Assembly (NCBI GenBank): GCA_021794205.1
Contig: JAJYRH010000012.1
Coordinates: 10,705 to 67,625 of the forward strand
DNA: 56,921 nucleotides
From: a bacterium
GTDB taxonomy: Bacteria > Vulcanimicrobiota > Vulcanimicrobiia > Vulcanimicrobiales > Vulcanimicrobiaceae
Direction of reading: 5' to 3'
The first letter of the stretch is position 1, and the number at the start of each line of letters is the position of its first letter. A program made the translations under genes and the position numbers. A model generated the notes under the pieces. That model had not been told where the DNA came from, made no database searches, and was given only the letters and a program-made list of their open reading frames with translations. Below are positions 17,279 through 25,890 of the stretch, in pieces.

Positions 17279-18148
17279 GATTTGCTCGGCAATTATCCGA
17301 AGGTCGTCACCCAAAGCGTAGGAACGGCGTTCGGCTTTCGTCCATCCCGGAAGTAGCGCTTCCGCGAAGGGGCGTAATTCATGGTAAAACATTTGCGGAG
17401 GAGTTCCCCATCGGCGCAACACGCGAAATCCGTACGCAGTGAGAGCGTCGAGAAGTTCGCCCGGTGTGAATTCATGGATATGCTCTTTGAATCCCGGAGG
17501 GAGCGTTTCGGCAAGCGACTTGCATTCGTCGGCCGTTATGTAGTCGAAAAGGTGGCCGAAAATTTGTCGTATTAACGGCTCCCCCGTCAATTTCTTCGGG
17601 GGGAAGAGGCGGCCGAGGATGACGCGTGGCCATAAGTCGATGCAATGTCGATTCGGGGTGGTCAGGTATAGGCGTCCGCCTTTTCGAAGAACGCGTCGAC
17701 ATTCGCTCAGAAAAGGTCGATAGTCCGTTAAATGTTCGATGACTTCTTTGGCGACGAGAAGATCGAGCGCGCCGTCGCCGACGCCTTCCATTTTTTGCGC
17801 GCTCGCGACGATCGATGTCGTTTGGGTCGACGAGCCTAATTCGCCGATCTCTCTTTCGACCCCACGAAGACGATCTTTAGAAATATCGATAAGGACGATT
17901 GCACGCGCCCGCTCGTGAAACGCATGGCGGACAAAATCGCCGCTGCCGATTCCGATTTCGCCGATGGTAAGATCTTTCAGAGAGCCGAGCCGTTCGCGAT
18001 ATAAAGTTTGGCTCGCGTCCTCTATGCGCTCCCGGAGCTCGTCGCGATCTGCGTTCGATTGCCCGCGCTCCGCCTCGAATCGTTGTTCGGCACGAGCGCG
18101 AATTTCATAATACGCGATCAGGGCATCTTCGGTAATAGTGGGTTGCAT
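17273..18148 (-). CDS. Class I SAM-dependent methyltransferase
   Basis: 291 residues. Motif I is IGEIGIGSGDFVRHA (about 62-76), the acidic post-I residue is in IVLIDISKDRL, motif IV is LDLLVAKEVIEHLTDYRPFL, and RRVLRKGGRLYLTTPNR follows, typical of Methyltransf_11/UbiE-like enzymes. A helical N-terminal extension of about 50 residues precedes the Rossmann fold. Enzymes of this type often methylate glycans or small molecules; the substrate is unknown. The neighbouring DUF2079 membrane proteins point weakly to envelope glycan work. Confidence 0.85.
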   Translation of the reverse strand: MQPTITEDALIAYYEIRARAEQRFEAERGQSNADRDELRERIEDASQTLYRERLGSLKDLTIGEIGIGSGDFVRHAFHERARAIVLIDISKDRLRGVEREIGELGSSTQTTSIVASAQKMEGVGDGALDLLVAKEVIEHLTDYRPFLSECRRVLRKGGRLYLTTPNRHCIDLWPRVILGRLFPPKKLTGEPLIRQIFGHLFDYITADECKSLAETLPPGFKEHIHEFTPGELLDALTAYGFRVLRRWGTPPQMFYHELRPFAEALLPGWTKAERRSYALGDDLRIIAEQIS

Positions 18149-18509
18149 CGGGTCGGGCGACTCCTTACCTGAACTGTTTCGAACGGGGTGGGCTAGCGAT
18201 TGCAGTTCGGCGTACTATATACCAGCATCTCATAGGTTCCTTTTCCCGATAGGTACGGTGCATCGGCGCCCCTTTCAAAACTGGGGTTTGGGGTTGCTTC
18301 CATATGGGGTGGTGCCTCGAAACGGCGATTGGCGTCGCCGGGGCGCCGTTATCGTAGGCGCTCGAGGCGAGGCCGCTAGCTGACGCGGGTGACGCTCCCA
18401 ACTAGGACGCTCGTCCTTGCGACGACCGGCGACGTAGCGAGAACTCCAACAAAAGTATGGCGTTGGCACGTCCTTGCGGAGTACAAACGAAATACCGAGG
18501 TGTACGAAA
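18149..18509. other. Intergenic region between methyltransferase and glycine-zipper gene
   Basis: A 361-bp divergent promoter region with no credible gene. It contains a 7-bp inverted repeat, AACGGCG/CGCCGTT (near 18319-18351), and A/T-rich patches near 18205-18260. No clear consensus promoter for either neighbour was found. Confidence 0.5.
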
Positions 18510-19007
18510 ATGCAAACGCCTGAATTCGAAGCGAAACTCTACGCAGATCGTCGTCGCGCCGAGCGAACGATCGACAGACTTCACGCAGCCGGCTACGGCG
18601 ACGAACGCATTCACCTAATCGAAAATGAGGCCGACCTCCCCGTCGACCGAAATTTTGAGAGCGACACCTCGCCGATGGCGATATCCGGAGGCTTCGGCGA
18701 TAACGGAGGCGTCCTCGGCGCGGCGACCGGGGCTACGATAGGCGCCGTGATCGCTGCCGCCTCAACCGCGGCGCTCATCGCGACGACCGAGGGAATCGCC
18801 GCGCCATTCGTTGCCGGTCCCTTGGCAGCAACTCTCGCGGGGGCGAGTTTCGGAGCGGTCGGCGGCAGCATCATCGGCGGGCTGCTCGAGCTTGGGGCGG
18901 AGGCCGACGATTGGCGGATTGGCGTGCGCAATGGCGGTGTCGCCGTCGTCGTCGCGTTGAAGTCGCATGCGGACCGAAAGCTCGTTCGTCGCGCGCTCAT
19001 GCACTAA
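18510..19007 (+). CDS. Glycine-zipper stress-type membrane-associated protein
   Basis: 165 residues. The N-terminus (EFEAKLYADRRRAERTIDRLHAAGYGDERIHLI) resembles the general-stress-protein-17M-like domain, which folds as a ferredoxin-like 'flip' module. The middle (about 75-130) is a Gly/Ala-rich double hydrophobic hairpin with GxxxG spacing, typical of glycine zippers. A short soluble tail (VAVVVALKSHADRKLVRRAL) follows. The ATG at 18510 is supported by CCGAGG 10 nt upstream; a TTG 36 bp earlier is less likely. The function is unknown; such proteins are often stress-induced. Confidence 0.7.
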   Translation: MQTPEFEAKLYADRRRAERTIDRLHAAGYGDERIHLIENEADLPVDRNFESDTSPMAISGGFGDNGGVLGAATGATIGAVIAAASTAALIATTEGIAAPFVAGPLAATLAGASFGAVGGSIIGGLLELGAEADDWRIGVRNGGVAVVVALKSHADRKLVRRALMH

Positions 19008-19075
19008 CGTCCCGCATCGCTGCATACCGTCCTCTATATCGAGCGGGGCGCTAGCGCCGCGCGAAGAGCGGCGAA

Positions 19076-20203
19076 CTAGTCGATTCGTTTTTGGAAGCGC
19101 GTAACCGCGAAGACAAATACTCCAAGCCCGAGGGCGGCGAGAAGCCCGATCTGCGGCCATAGATACTCGATCCCGATTCCTTTGATGATGATGCCGCGCA
19201 CGATGACCAAGAAATAGGTGAGCGGTACGAGGTACGAGAGCGCTTGCAATGGAGCGGGCATCGCGTCGACCGGAAAGATGAACCCCGAGAGTAACATGCT
19301 CGGCATTAAGAAAAACTGGATGAGTTGCGTTGCCTGGATATACGTTTTGGCGATCGTCGATACGAGAATGCCCGTTCCCAACGTCGTAAAAAAGAAAACG
19401 AGTACCGTAAAATAGAGCAAGAGCACGCTTCCGGCGACCGGAACGCCGAACCAGAGCACGGCCATTAACAAAATCGCAGTTACGTTGATGTATCCGATCG
19501 TCATGAGGGGGAGCATTTTTCCAAGCATGAGCTCCGAGGAGCGAATCGGACTGACGACGAGTTGTTCGAGCGTCCCCAGTTCGCGTTCTCGTACGATCGT
19601 GCTCATGCTGAGGAACGTCATCGTAAACTGCATCACCAGCGCGAGCACGCCGGGGACGATAAAGACCTCTTGGCGTAGCGCCGTGTTATACCAAGCGCGC
19701 GCGCGAACGTCGACGCCGATTGTCGGTATCGGAATGCCGCGCTTTATTGCGGCCTCGCGCTGGATACCGGCGCTGACGCTCGCGCCGATCGCTTGGGCGA
19801 CCGATAGGCTCGTGCGCGCGGCGGTTGCATCGGAGGCATCGACGGCGACCATCACTTGCGGCGTCTTCCCCCGATGGAGCAGCGATGCATAGTTCGGAGG
19901 AATGACGATGCCCGCGAGCGCTTGCCCGTCGGCGATCCGCCGCACGACGCCGCCCATGCTCCGTGCGCGATACTTCATCGAAAAATACTGCGAGTTGGTA
20001 AACGTTTCGAGGAGTTGGCGGCTCTCCGCGCTGCGCGAGAGATCCCAGACGACCGTCGGTTGATAACGAACGTCGCTAGAAAGATATCCGTATAGAACGA
20101 CTTGAATCAACGGAAGTAACATCGTCGCGGCGACCGTGCGCTTATCGCGAAAAAATTGCGTATACTCTTTTCTCGCGATGGTCCAGGCGCGTCTCCAATT
20201 CAT
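19076..20203 (-). CDS. ABC-2 type transporter permease (YbhS/YhhJ-like)
   Basis: 375 residues. One N-terminal transmembrane segment (about 27-45) precedes a large periplasmic domain (about 50-180). Five further membrane segments follow (from about 188), containing the ABC-2 signature region STIVRERELGTLEQLVVSPIRSSELMLGK. It is the last gene of the operon and overlaps the preceding ATPase gene by 4 bp. Together with the HlyD protein this is the layout of YbhFGSR-type exporters, which expel drugs or cations across both membranes. Only one permease is encoded, so it would homodimerise. Confidence 0.9.
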   Translation of the reverse strand: MNWRRAWTIARKEYTQFFRDKRTVAATMLLPLIQVVLYGYLSSDVRYQPTVVWDLSRSAESRQLLETFTNSQYFSMKYRARSMGGVVRRIADGQALAGIVIPPNYASLLHRGKTPQVMVAVDASDATAARTSLSVAQAIGASVSAGIQREAAIKRGIPIPTIGVDVRARAWYNTALRQEVFIVPGVLALVMQFTMTFLSMSTIVRERELGTLEQLVVSPIRSSELMLGKMLPLMTIGYINVTAILLMAVLWFGVPVAGSVLLLYFTVLVFFFTTLGTGILVSTIAKTYIQATQLIQFFLMPSMLLSGFIFPVDAMPAPLQALSYLVPLTYFLVIVRGIIIKGIGIEYLWPQIGLLAALGLGVFVFAVTRFQKRID

Positions 20204-21120
20204 GGCGATCCCACCACGCTCGCGAAGACGTCCTCGAGCGAGGGCACGACGGGCTGTGGAGGCTGCGCGCCGAGACCGCTAGCGGCGAGCGCCGCTCCGA
20301 GCCGTTCGATATCCGCCGCGCTCGCGAGGGCGACGTGCAGCGAGGAGCCATAGAGCCCCGCGCCGCGAACGAACGGCAACGTTTCGATCGCTTCGAGAAC
20401 GCCGACGCAATCGTCGGAGAGAATTTCGACCGTCGTGCCGAGTTGCGGTAGATGCTTCAACGATTCCGGCGTTCCGCGGGCGACAATCTTCCCGTTATAG
20501 AGCATCGCCAATTGGTTGCAATGTTCGGCTTCATCGAGATAGTGCGTGGTAACCATGACGGTCGTGCCTTCATCGGCGAGCTCGACGATAATATCCCAAA
20601 ACTCGCGCCGCGAGACGGGGTCGACGCCGGCGGTCGGCTCGTCGAGAAAGATCATCTGTGGAGCGTGAAGCAGCGTACAAGCGAGCGCGAGCCGCTTGCG
20701 GTAGCCACCCGGAAGCGCCCCGGCGAGTTGGTCGCGTCGTTCGCTCAACCCGGTGCGCTGCATCCAGGCGACGATTCGCTGCTCGCCGTCGCGTCCGCTC
20801 ATGCCGTACAGCCCGGCGTAGAAGCGCAGGTGTTCGAGCACCGTGAGATCGCCCCAGAGTGTCGAGCCTTGCGACATATAGCCGATGCGTAGCTTCACGG
20901 CCTCGGGGTCGCGAGCGACGTCGATTCCCAGGACCTCAGCCTTGCCGTCACTGGGGGCCAAGACGCCGCAGAGCATGCGTATCGTCGTCGACTTTCCCGA
21001 TCCGTTGGGGCCGAGGAAACCCCAGATCTCGCCGGCATGAATATCGAACGAGATCGCATCGACGGCGACGAATGAACCGAAGCGTCGCGTCAGCGACTCG
21101 GCGCGAACGCTCGTCGTCAT
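20200..21120 (-). CDS. ABC transporter ATP-binding protein (export operon, second ATPase)
   Basis: 306 residues: Walker A GPNGSGKST, Q-loop YMSQGSTLWGDLT, signature-like LPGGYRKRLALA, Walker B MIFLDEPTAGVDP and the switch His in VTTHYLDEAEH. A C-terminal DUF4162-like tail (about 225-300) follows. It overlaps the first ATPase gene and the permease gene by 4 bp each. In YbhF-type exporters the two ATPase halves are fused; here they are separate genes. The LSGGQ motif is altered to PGGYR, as in some other family members. Confidence 0.92.
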   Translation of the reverse strand: MTTSVRAESLTRRFGSFVAVDAISFDIHAGEIWGFLGPNGSGKSTTIRMLCGVLAPSDGKAEVLGIDVARDPEAVKLRIGYMSQGSTLWGDLTVLEHLRFYAGLYGMSGRDGEQRIVAWMQRTGLSERRDQLAGALPGGYRKRLALACTLLHAPQMIFLDEPTAGVDPVSRREFWDIIVELADEGTTVMVTTHYLDEAEHCNQLAMLYNGKIVARGTPESLKHLPQLGTTVEILSDDCVGVLEAIETLPFVRGAGLYGSSLHVALASAADIERLGAALAASGLGAQPPQPVVPSLEDVFASVVGSP

Positions 21121-22037
21121 GACGCGCTCAACTTCGCGACGAATGCGTCCTCGAGCGATGGCGGGACGCTGCGGAAATCGGCGTCCTCGATACCGACCGC
21201 TTGCAGGCGACGCCGAAAATCCGGAATACTCGCTTCAGCCGAGTCGACGAGGACATGCAGGACGTCGCCGAACATCTCGACGCTTCGGACCGAAGATATT
21301 CCGTGTAACGCTCGCCGTGCGTCGCGGTAGCGAGAGCACCGAACCTCAACGACCTCGCCGTGCAGGGCCGCTTTGAGTTCGGCAGGGGTGCCGATGCTGA
21401 CGATTCTTCCTTCGGTCATAAAAGCGACGCGCGTCGCTCGTTCGGCTTCGTCCATATACGGCGTGCTCACGAAAATCGTCGTTCTCGAGCGATTGATGCC
21501 GTAGAGCAGTCGCCAAAATTCGCGGCGCGAGACGGGGTCGACGCCCGCTGTCGGTTCGTCGAGCAGGATCGTGCTCGGACGATGGATCAGCGTGCAAGCC
21601 AACGCGAGCTTCTGTTTCATTCCGCCGGAGAGCGCTTCTGCAAGGCGCTCGGCAAAATCGCCAAGTGAAAAATCGGCGAGCAGGGATCGCGCGCGTGCTT
21701 CAAACTCGGAGCGAGGTATCCCGAAGATCGCCCCGTAGAAGCGGAGGTTCTCGATAACCGAGAGATCGGGATAGAGACTGAAACGTTGCGGCATATACCC
21801 GATCGCGCTCTGCACCCGCTCCGTCTGGGAGATGACGTCGATCCCGTCGACGAGCGCTCCGCCTTCGTCTGCTGCGAGCGCGCCGCAGAGCAGCCGCATC
21901 AACGTCGTTTTCCCCGCTCCGTCGGGGCCGACCAAGGCGAATATTTCACCACTCGCTACCTCGAGCGAGAGCCGATCGACGGCGGTGGTCGCGGCGAAGC
22001 GGCGCGTCAGCCCCGTTAACTGCAACGCAACGCGCAT
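21117..22037 (-). CDS. ABC transporter ATP-binding protein (export operon, first ATPase)
   Basis: 306 residues: Walker A GPDGAGKTT, Q-loop YMPQRFSLYPDLS, signature LSGGMKQKLALA, Walker B TILLDEPTAGVDP, and STPYMDEAERA, where Pro occupies the position usually held by the switch His. That substitution suggests a degenerate ATP site, and the site in the partner ATPase would be the active one. A C-terminal regulatory tail is present. The start lies 3 bp after the HlyD gene stop. Confidence 0.9.
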   Translation of the reverse strand: MRVALQLTGLTRRFAATTAVDRLSLEVASGEIFALVGPDGAGKTTLMRLLCGALAADEGGALVDGIDVISQTERVQSAIGYMPQRFSLYPDLSVIENLRFYGAIFGIPRSEFEARARSLLADFSLGDFAERLAEALSGGMKQKLALACTLIHRPSTILLDEPTAGVDPVSRREFWRLLYGINRSRTTIFVSTPYMDEAERATRVAFMTEGRIVSIGTPAELKAALHGEVVEVRCSRYRDARRALHGISSVRSVEMFGDVLHVLVDSAEASIPDFRRRLQAVGIEDADFRSVPPSLEDAFVAKLSAS

Positions 22038-22040
22038 CGA

Positions 22041-23255
22041 TCATCCACCAATCACCGCATCGGCGGGGAGGCCGGGTTTGAGCGTCTCGGTAGGGTCGTT
22101 AAATTGAATCTTGATGCGGAAGACGAGGTAGTCGATACGTTCGGATTTCGTTTGCACGTTCTCCGGCGTGAACTCGGCATTGGTGGCGATCTCGCTCACC
22201 GTGCCGTGAAAAATCTTTCCCGGCATCCCGTCGACGGTCGCTTCTGCGGCCATGCCCGCTTTGATGTGCGGGAGATCGCTCTCGCTGACGTACACGTAGA
22301 GGTAGGGATGCGTGAGGTCGCCGACGGTCAAGACGGCGGCACCGGGCTCGATAAGATCTCCGACTTCGAAGTTGTGGGAGAGCACCACGCCGTCGAAGGG
22401 CGCGACGAGTTCGGTTTCGCGAACTTGGTCCGCGGCGATACCGACCTGTGCCGATGCCTGCGCGACCTGCGCCTCCGCATCGGCGAGCTGTGCTGCACGT
22501 TGACGTACGAGTTCGCGTTGCGCGCGCGCGGTTCGATAGGAGGCCAAGGCCTGCCCCTGTTGCGAACGCGACGCGACGACACTGAAACGCCGGATCTGCA
22601 CCGTGCGGAGATCGGCGCGCGCGAGGGCGACGGCATCTTGCCGAGCTCGCAGTCGTGCCGACGCGCTCGCGTAGCTGTCGCGAGCATCGTCGAGGACTTG
22701 CTTGGCGATATCGCCGGTACGGACGAGATTTTGGTCGCGCTCGTAATCGAGATGCGTCCTGGCGTACGTCGCACGCGCGGCGACGAGTTGTGCCTCCGCC
22801 TGGTCGAGCGCGAGCGAGGTCGCCCGACGTTCGATGCCAAGCGTCTCGCTCGCCGTGCCGAGATTCGAACGCGCGATTGCTACGCCCTCACCCGCCTGGG
22901 CGAGCGTCGCCGTGTAGGTCGCTTTCTGGAGCCGGTAGGCCGCGCGCGCGGCGGCGACCTGCGCCGTCGCGGCGCGAAGTTGCGCTCGCGCTTGGCGTAG
23001 GCGCAGCGTGGGATCGAGACGCTCCAGCACGGCGAGGACCTCGCCCTTGCGCACCGATTCGCCGTCGTGAACGCGCAATTGGACGAGCCGCCCTTCGACC
23101 TTCGATGCGACGTCGCTCTGGGTGACCTCGATCGTTCCCGATGCGGCGATGCCGCCGGGGCCATGTCCGCGCAAGAAGAGCAGTGCGCCGATTGCGAGCG
23201 CGACGACCGCTGCCGCGACGATCGTGGCTCGGCGGTGCGTGCGGAAATAGGCCAT
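22041..23255 (-). CDS. HlyD/EmrA-type membrane fusion protein
   Basis: 404 residues. One N-terminal membrane anchor (about 9-28) is followed by a biotinyl-lipoyl-like half-motif (ASGTIEVTQSDVASKVEGRLVQL). A long alpha-helical hairpin (about 75-255, heptad-like Ala/Gln/Arg-rich) follows. The second lipoyl half is LVAPFDGVVLSHNFEVGD and a beta-barrel comes last. It links the inner-membrane ABC exporter to an outer-membrane channel that is not encoded here. The ATG at 23255 was chosen because the anchor begins immediately after it; the much longer open frame upstream is antisense to the alkyltransferase-like gene. Confidence 0.9.
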   Translation of the reverse strand: MAYFRTHRRATIVAAAVVALAIGALLFLRGHGPGGIAASGTIEVTQSDVASKVEGRLVQLRVHDGESVRKGEVLAVLERLDPTLRLRQARAQLRAATAQVAAARAAYRLQKATYTATLAQAGEGVAIARSNLGTASETLGIERRATSLALDQAEAQLVAARATYARTHLDYERDQNLVRTGDIAKQVLDDARDSYASASARLRARQDAVALARADLRTVQIRRFSVVASRSQQGQALASYRTARAQRELVRQRAAQLADAEAQVAQASAQVGIAADQVRETELVAPFDGVVLSHNFEVGDLIEPGAAVLTVGDLTHPYLYVYVSESDLPHIKAGMAAEATVDGMPGKIFHGTVSEIATNAEFTPENVQTKSERIDYLVFRIKIQFNDPTETLKPGLPADAVIGG

Positions 23256-23257
23256 CG

Positions 23258-23464
23258 CTATCGGCCTGCAAAGAGCCAGATAAGCAGCGGCACCGAGACG
23301 AGCATCGCGAAAATTTGCGCTGCGACGATCCACGGCTGGTCGAGCGGGTCGCGCTCGGGGTGCGAGAGGATGCTGCCGAAGCCGCGGCCGGAGCGTTCGC
23401 GCAGCAGCGATGCGTGGACGATCTCGCGCGCACGTTCGAGTGGGTCGCACTGGGTTTGCCTCAT
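23258..23464 (-). CDS. Small single-pass membrane protein at the head of the export operon
   Basis: 68 residues: an acidic/basic cytoplasmic N-terminus (MRQTQCDPLERAREI) and one C-terminal hydrophobic helix (about 46-66, WIVAAQIFAMLVSVPLLIWLF). The ATG is preceded by a strong AGGAGG 8 nt upstream, which is the best ribosome binding site in the operon. The stop is 2 bp before the HlyD start. Position and coupling suggest a small accessory subunit of the exporter. No family is recognised. Confidence 0.65.
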   Translation of the reverse strand: MRQTQCDPLERAREIVHASLLRERSGRGFGSILSHPERDPLDQPWIVAAQIFAMLVSVPLLIWLFAGR

Positions 23465-23522
23465 GGCGGGCCTCCTGCTCGACGAGCATAGGACGGCACG
23501 GTGAAGGAGCAAAGAAGGCTGC

Positions 23523-24017
23523 ATGAAGAGCGAGATACCGTTGTCGGGGCTGCTTTTGCCGACGCCGTTCGGTCGTTCGCTGCTGGTGGAATTCGACCGC
23601 GAACGGATAGTACGGAGCGATTTCGTCCTTCGCCCGAAGATCGTCGCGCGAGCGTCGAATGCGTTCGGTCGCGAGATCGAGCGACAGGTCGCCGCGTATT
23701 TTGCGCGTCGTTTGGAGCGTTTCGATCTCCCGCTCGCCCTCGACGGCTCGCCCTTCATACGCCGCGCGTGGGAGTTCGTCGCGAGCACCGCCTTCGGCGA
23801 TCGGCTGAGTTACGGCGAGGTCGCCCGTCTGCTCGGCGCTCCGCGTTCTCACCGCGCCGTCGCGTCCGCGATGGCGCGGGCGCCGCTCGCACTCTTCGTG
23901 CCCGCCCATCGCATTCTCGGCGCGGATGGGCGGGTGAAAGGCGCGAGCCCGCGTTCGCTGCGGGCTCGGCTTCTCGCTTTCGAAAGTCGCGGTCTCCTGG
24001 GGGAACGAACGCAGTAA
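23523..24017 (+). CDS. Alkyltransferase-like protein lacking the catalytic cysteine
   Basis: 164 residues with the methylguanine-DNA methyltransferase fold: an N-terminal RNase-H-like part (about 10-70) and the C-terminal DNA-binding domain (about 75-160; [28 protein letters not shown], then HRAVASAMA). The active-site motif PCHR of Ogt/Ada is PAHR here, with Ala128 in place of the alkyl-accepting Cys. The preceding Asn-Pro is Ala-Pro. It therefore cannot transfer alkyl groups and may act like an ATL protein, flagging O6-alkylguanine for nucleotide excision repair. Known ATLs usually have Trp or Ala at this site. Divergent from the export operon. Confidence 0.85.
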   Translation: MKSEIPLSGLLLPTPFGRSLLVEFDRERIVRSDFVLRPKIVARASNAFGREIERQVAAYFARRLERFDLPLALDGSPFIRRAWEFVASTAFGDRLSYGEVARLLGAPRSHRAVASAMARAPLALFVPAHRILGADGRVKGASPRSLRARLLAFESRGLLGERTQ

Positions 24018-24035
24018 GCGCGTACCCTGCCGCCC

Positions 24036-25853
24036 ATGCATCTCACCGCACTCGATTGGTGGATCGTCGTGCTCTCGTTGGGGATTACGTTCGTTCCCGC
24101 TATCGTTCTCGCCCGGCGCGCCGGGCGCAACACCAGCGAGTTCTTTGCCGCGGGGCGGCAAGCGCCGTGGTGGCTGATCGGCATCTCGCTCGTCGCGACG
24201 ACCTTTTCTACCGACACGCCCAATTTGGTAACGAATATCGTGCGCGAGGGTGGCGTCGCCGGGAACTGGGTGTGGTGGTCGTTCTTGCTCACCGGCCTCG
24301 CGACGGTCTTTTTTTATGCGCGGCTTTGGCGCCGCAGCGGCGTGCTCACCGATCTGGAATTCTACGAAATGCGCTATTCGGGTGCCGGCGCTCGCGCGGT
24401 GCGCGGATTTCGAGCGGTCTATCTCGGCTTGCTCTTCAATTGGTTTATTATCGCGACGGTCAACCTCGCGCTCACGAAAATTTGCGGAATCCTTTTCGGA
24501 TGGACGAACGTCGAGACGCTCGCCATCGCCGTCGTCGTTCCGATCGTGTTTGCGGCGACGGCGGGGCTTTGGGGCGTGATGGTGACCGATACGATTCAGT
24601 TTCTCATCACGATGAGTTCGGCGATTGCCGCGGCGTACTTCGCCCTACGCGCGCCGCACGTCGGCGGGCTCGCCGGGCTCTTTTCGCAGATCCGCGCCGT
24701 CCATCCGCACTGGCTCTCGTTCTTTCCCAACTTCAACAACTGGCCGACGGCGCTGGCAATCTTCGTCATTCCACTCACCGTGCAATGGTGGTCGGTCTGG
24801 TATCCGGGTGCGGAGCCGGGCGGGGGGAGTTACGTCGCGCAGCGCATGCTCGCGGCGCGCAGCGAACGCGATGCGATGGGCGGCACCCTCGCATTTCAAG
24901 CGATGCATTACGCGCTGCGGCCGTGGCCCTGGATTATCGTCGCGCTCGCTTCGACGATCGTCTATCCCACCGTTCACGATATCGCGCTGCGTTTTCCGCA
25001 CGTGCAACCGGCACTGCTGGGGAACGACATCGCGTATCCGGCGATGCTCGTTTTTCTTCCGGCGGGCTTCGCCGGTTTTATGGTCGCCGGCATTTTCGCC
25101 GCCTATCGTTCCACCATCGAAACGCATCTCAATTGGGGCACGTCGTATCTCGTGCACGATCTTTATCGACGTTTTATGGCGCCGGGGCGAGAGGAACGGC
25201 ACTACGTGGTCGCAGGGCGACTCGTCACCATTCTCATCGCGCTCGGCGGCGTCGGGGTGACGTTCTTGCTCGGAACCGCACGGCAGGGCTTCGATCTTCT
25301 GCTCTCCATCGGTGCGGGGACCGGGCTGCTCTATCTCCTGCGCTGGTTTTGGTGGCGCATCGATGCGGCGAGTGAGATCGCCGCAATGGCGGTCTCATTT
25401 CTCATCGCGATTGCGTTTTTTATCGCCGGTAAATTCGGGCACGCGGTCGATCCGACAACCTCGCTGCTCATCGGCGTCGGCGTCACCACCGTTGCGTGGC
25501 TCGGCATCACGCTGCTCTTTCCGCCGAAGGACGAGCGCGTGCTCGTCGAGTTCTACCGGCGCGTTCACCCGCCGGGCCCGGGCTGGAAGTATCTCCGCGA
25601 ACGCTACGGGCTCCCCAAATCGCAGGATTCGCCTGCCGCCGCGCTCGCGGGTTGGGTGCTCGGGCTCGCCGCAATCTACGGCGTGCTCTTCGCTACCGGT
25701 GCGTGGTTGCAGGGCGCTTGGTTGCCGGCCTGGGTGTGGAGCGCGGTAACCCTCGTCGCGACGCTGGGGCTCGTACTCGTCATTCGTCGGCTCTGGGAGG
25801 GAGACGAAGGCGCTGCCGAGACCGAACGCCAACCTTCAGCGCGCGAATCCTAA
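24036..25853 (+). CDS. Sodium:solute symporter (SSS family)
   Basis: 605 residues with about 13-14 membrane segments. The N-terminus fits SSS proteins (RRAGRNTSEFFAAGRQAPWWLIGISLVATTFSTDTPNLV). The long C-terminal region (about 480-605) carries two further hydrophobic segments. A WxxWYPGAEPGGGSYVAQRMLAA stretch is typical of the large sugar or organic-solute members. Substrate unknown. The ABC sugar importer follows 37 bp downstream, so a shared carbohydrate theme is plausible. Confidence 0.85.
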   Translation: MHLTALDWWIVVLSLGITFVPAIVLARRAGRNTSEFFAAGRQAPWWLIGISLVATTFSTDTPNLVTNIVREGGVAGNWVWWSFLLTGLATVFFYARLWRRSGVLTDLEFYEMRYSGAGARAVRGFRAVYLGLLFNWFIIATVNLALTKICGILFGWTNVETLAIAVVVPIVFAATAGLWGVMVTDTIQFLITMSSAIAAAYFALRAPHVGGLAGLFSQIRAVHPHWLSFFPNFNNWPTALAIFVIPLTVQWWSVWYPGAEPGGGSYVAQRMLAARSERDAMGGTLAFQAMHYALRPWPWIIVALASTIVYPTVHDIALRFPHVQPALLGNDIAYPAMLVFLPAGFAGFMVAGIFAAYRSTIETHLNWGTSYLVHDLYRRFMAPGREERHYVVAGRLVTILIALGGVGVTFLLGTARQGFDLLLSIGAGTGLLYLLRWFWWRIDAASEIAAMAVSFLIAIAFFIAGKFGHAVDPTTSLLIGVGVTTVAWLGITLLFPPKDERVLVEFYRRVHPPGPGWKYLRERYGLPKSQDSPAAALAGWVLGLAAIYGVLFATGAWLQGAWLPAWVWSAVTLVATLGLVLVIRRLWEGDEGAAETERQPSARES

Positions 25854-25890
25854 GGCTCGTTCGCTGTTGCGTGATACGAAAGGGGACCCC

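Noticed and set aside
22041..24161. 706-residue frame including a long N-terminal extension of the HlyD protein
   Set aside because: The extension is Arg/Pro-rich and antisense to the alkyltransferase-like gene; the membrane anchor begins at 23255.
23501..25375. 624-residue plus-strand frame
   Set aside because: Shadow frame of the alkyltransferase-like and symporter genes; Arg-rich with no domain.
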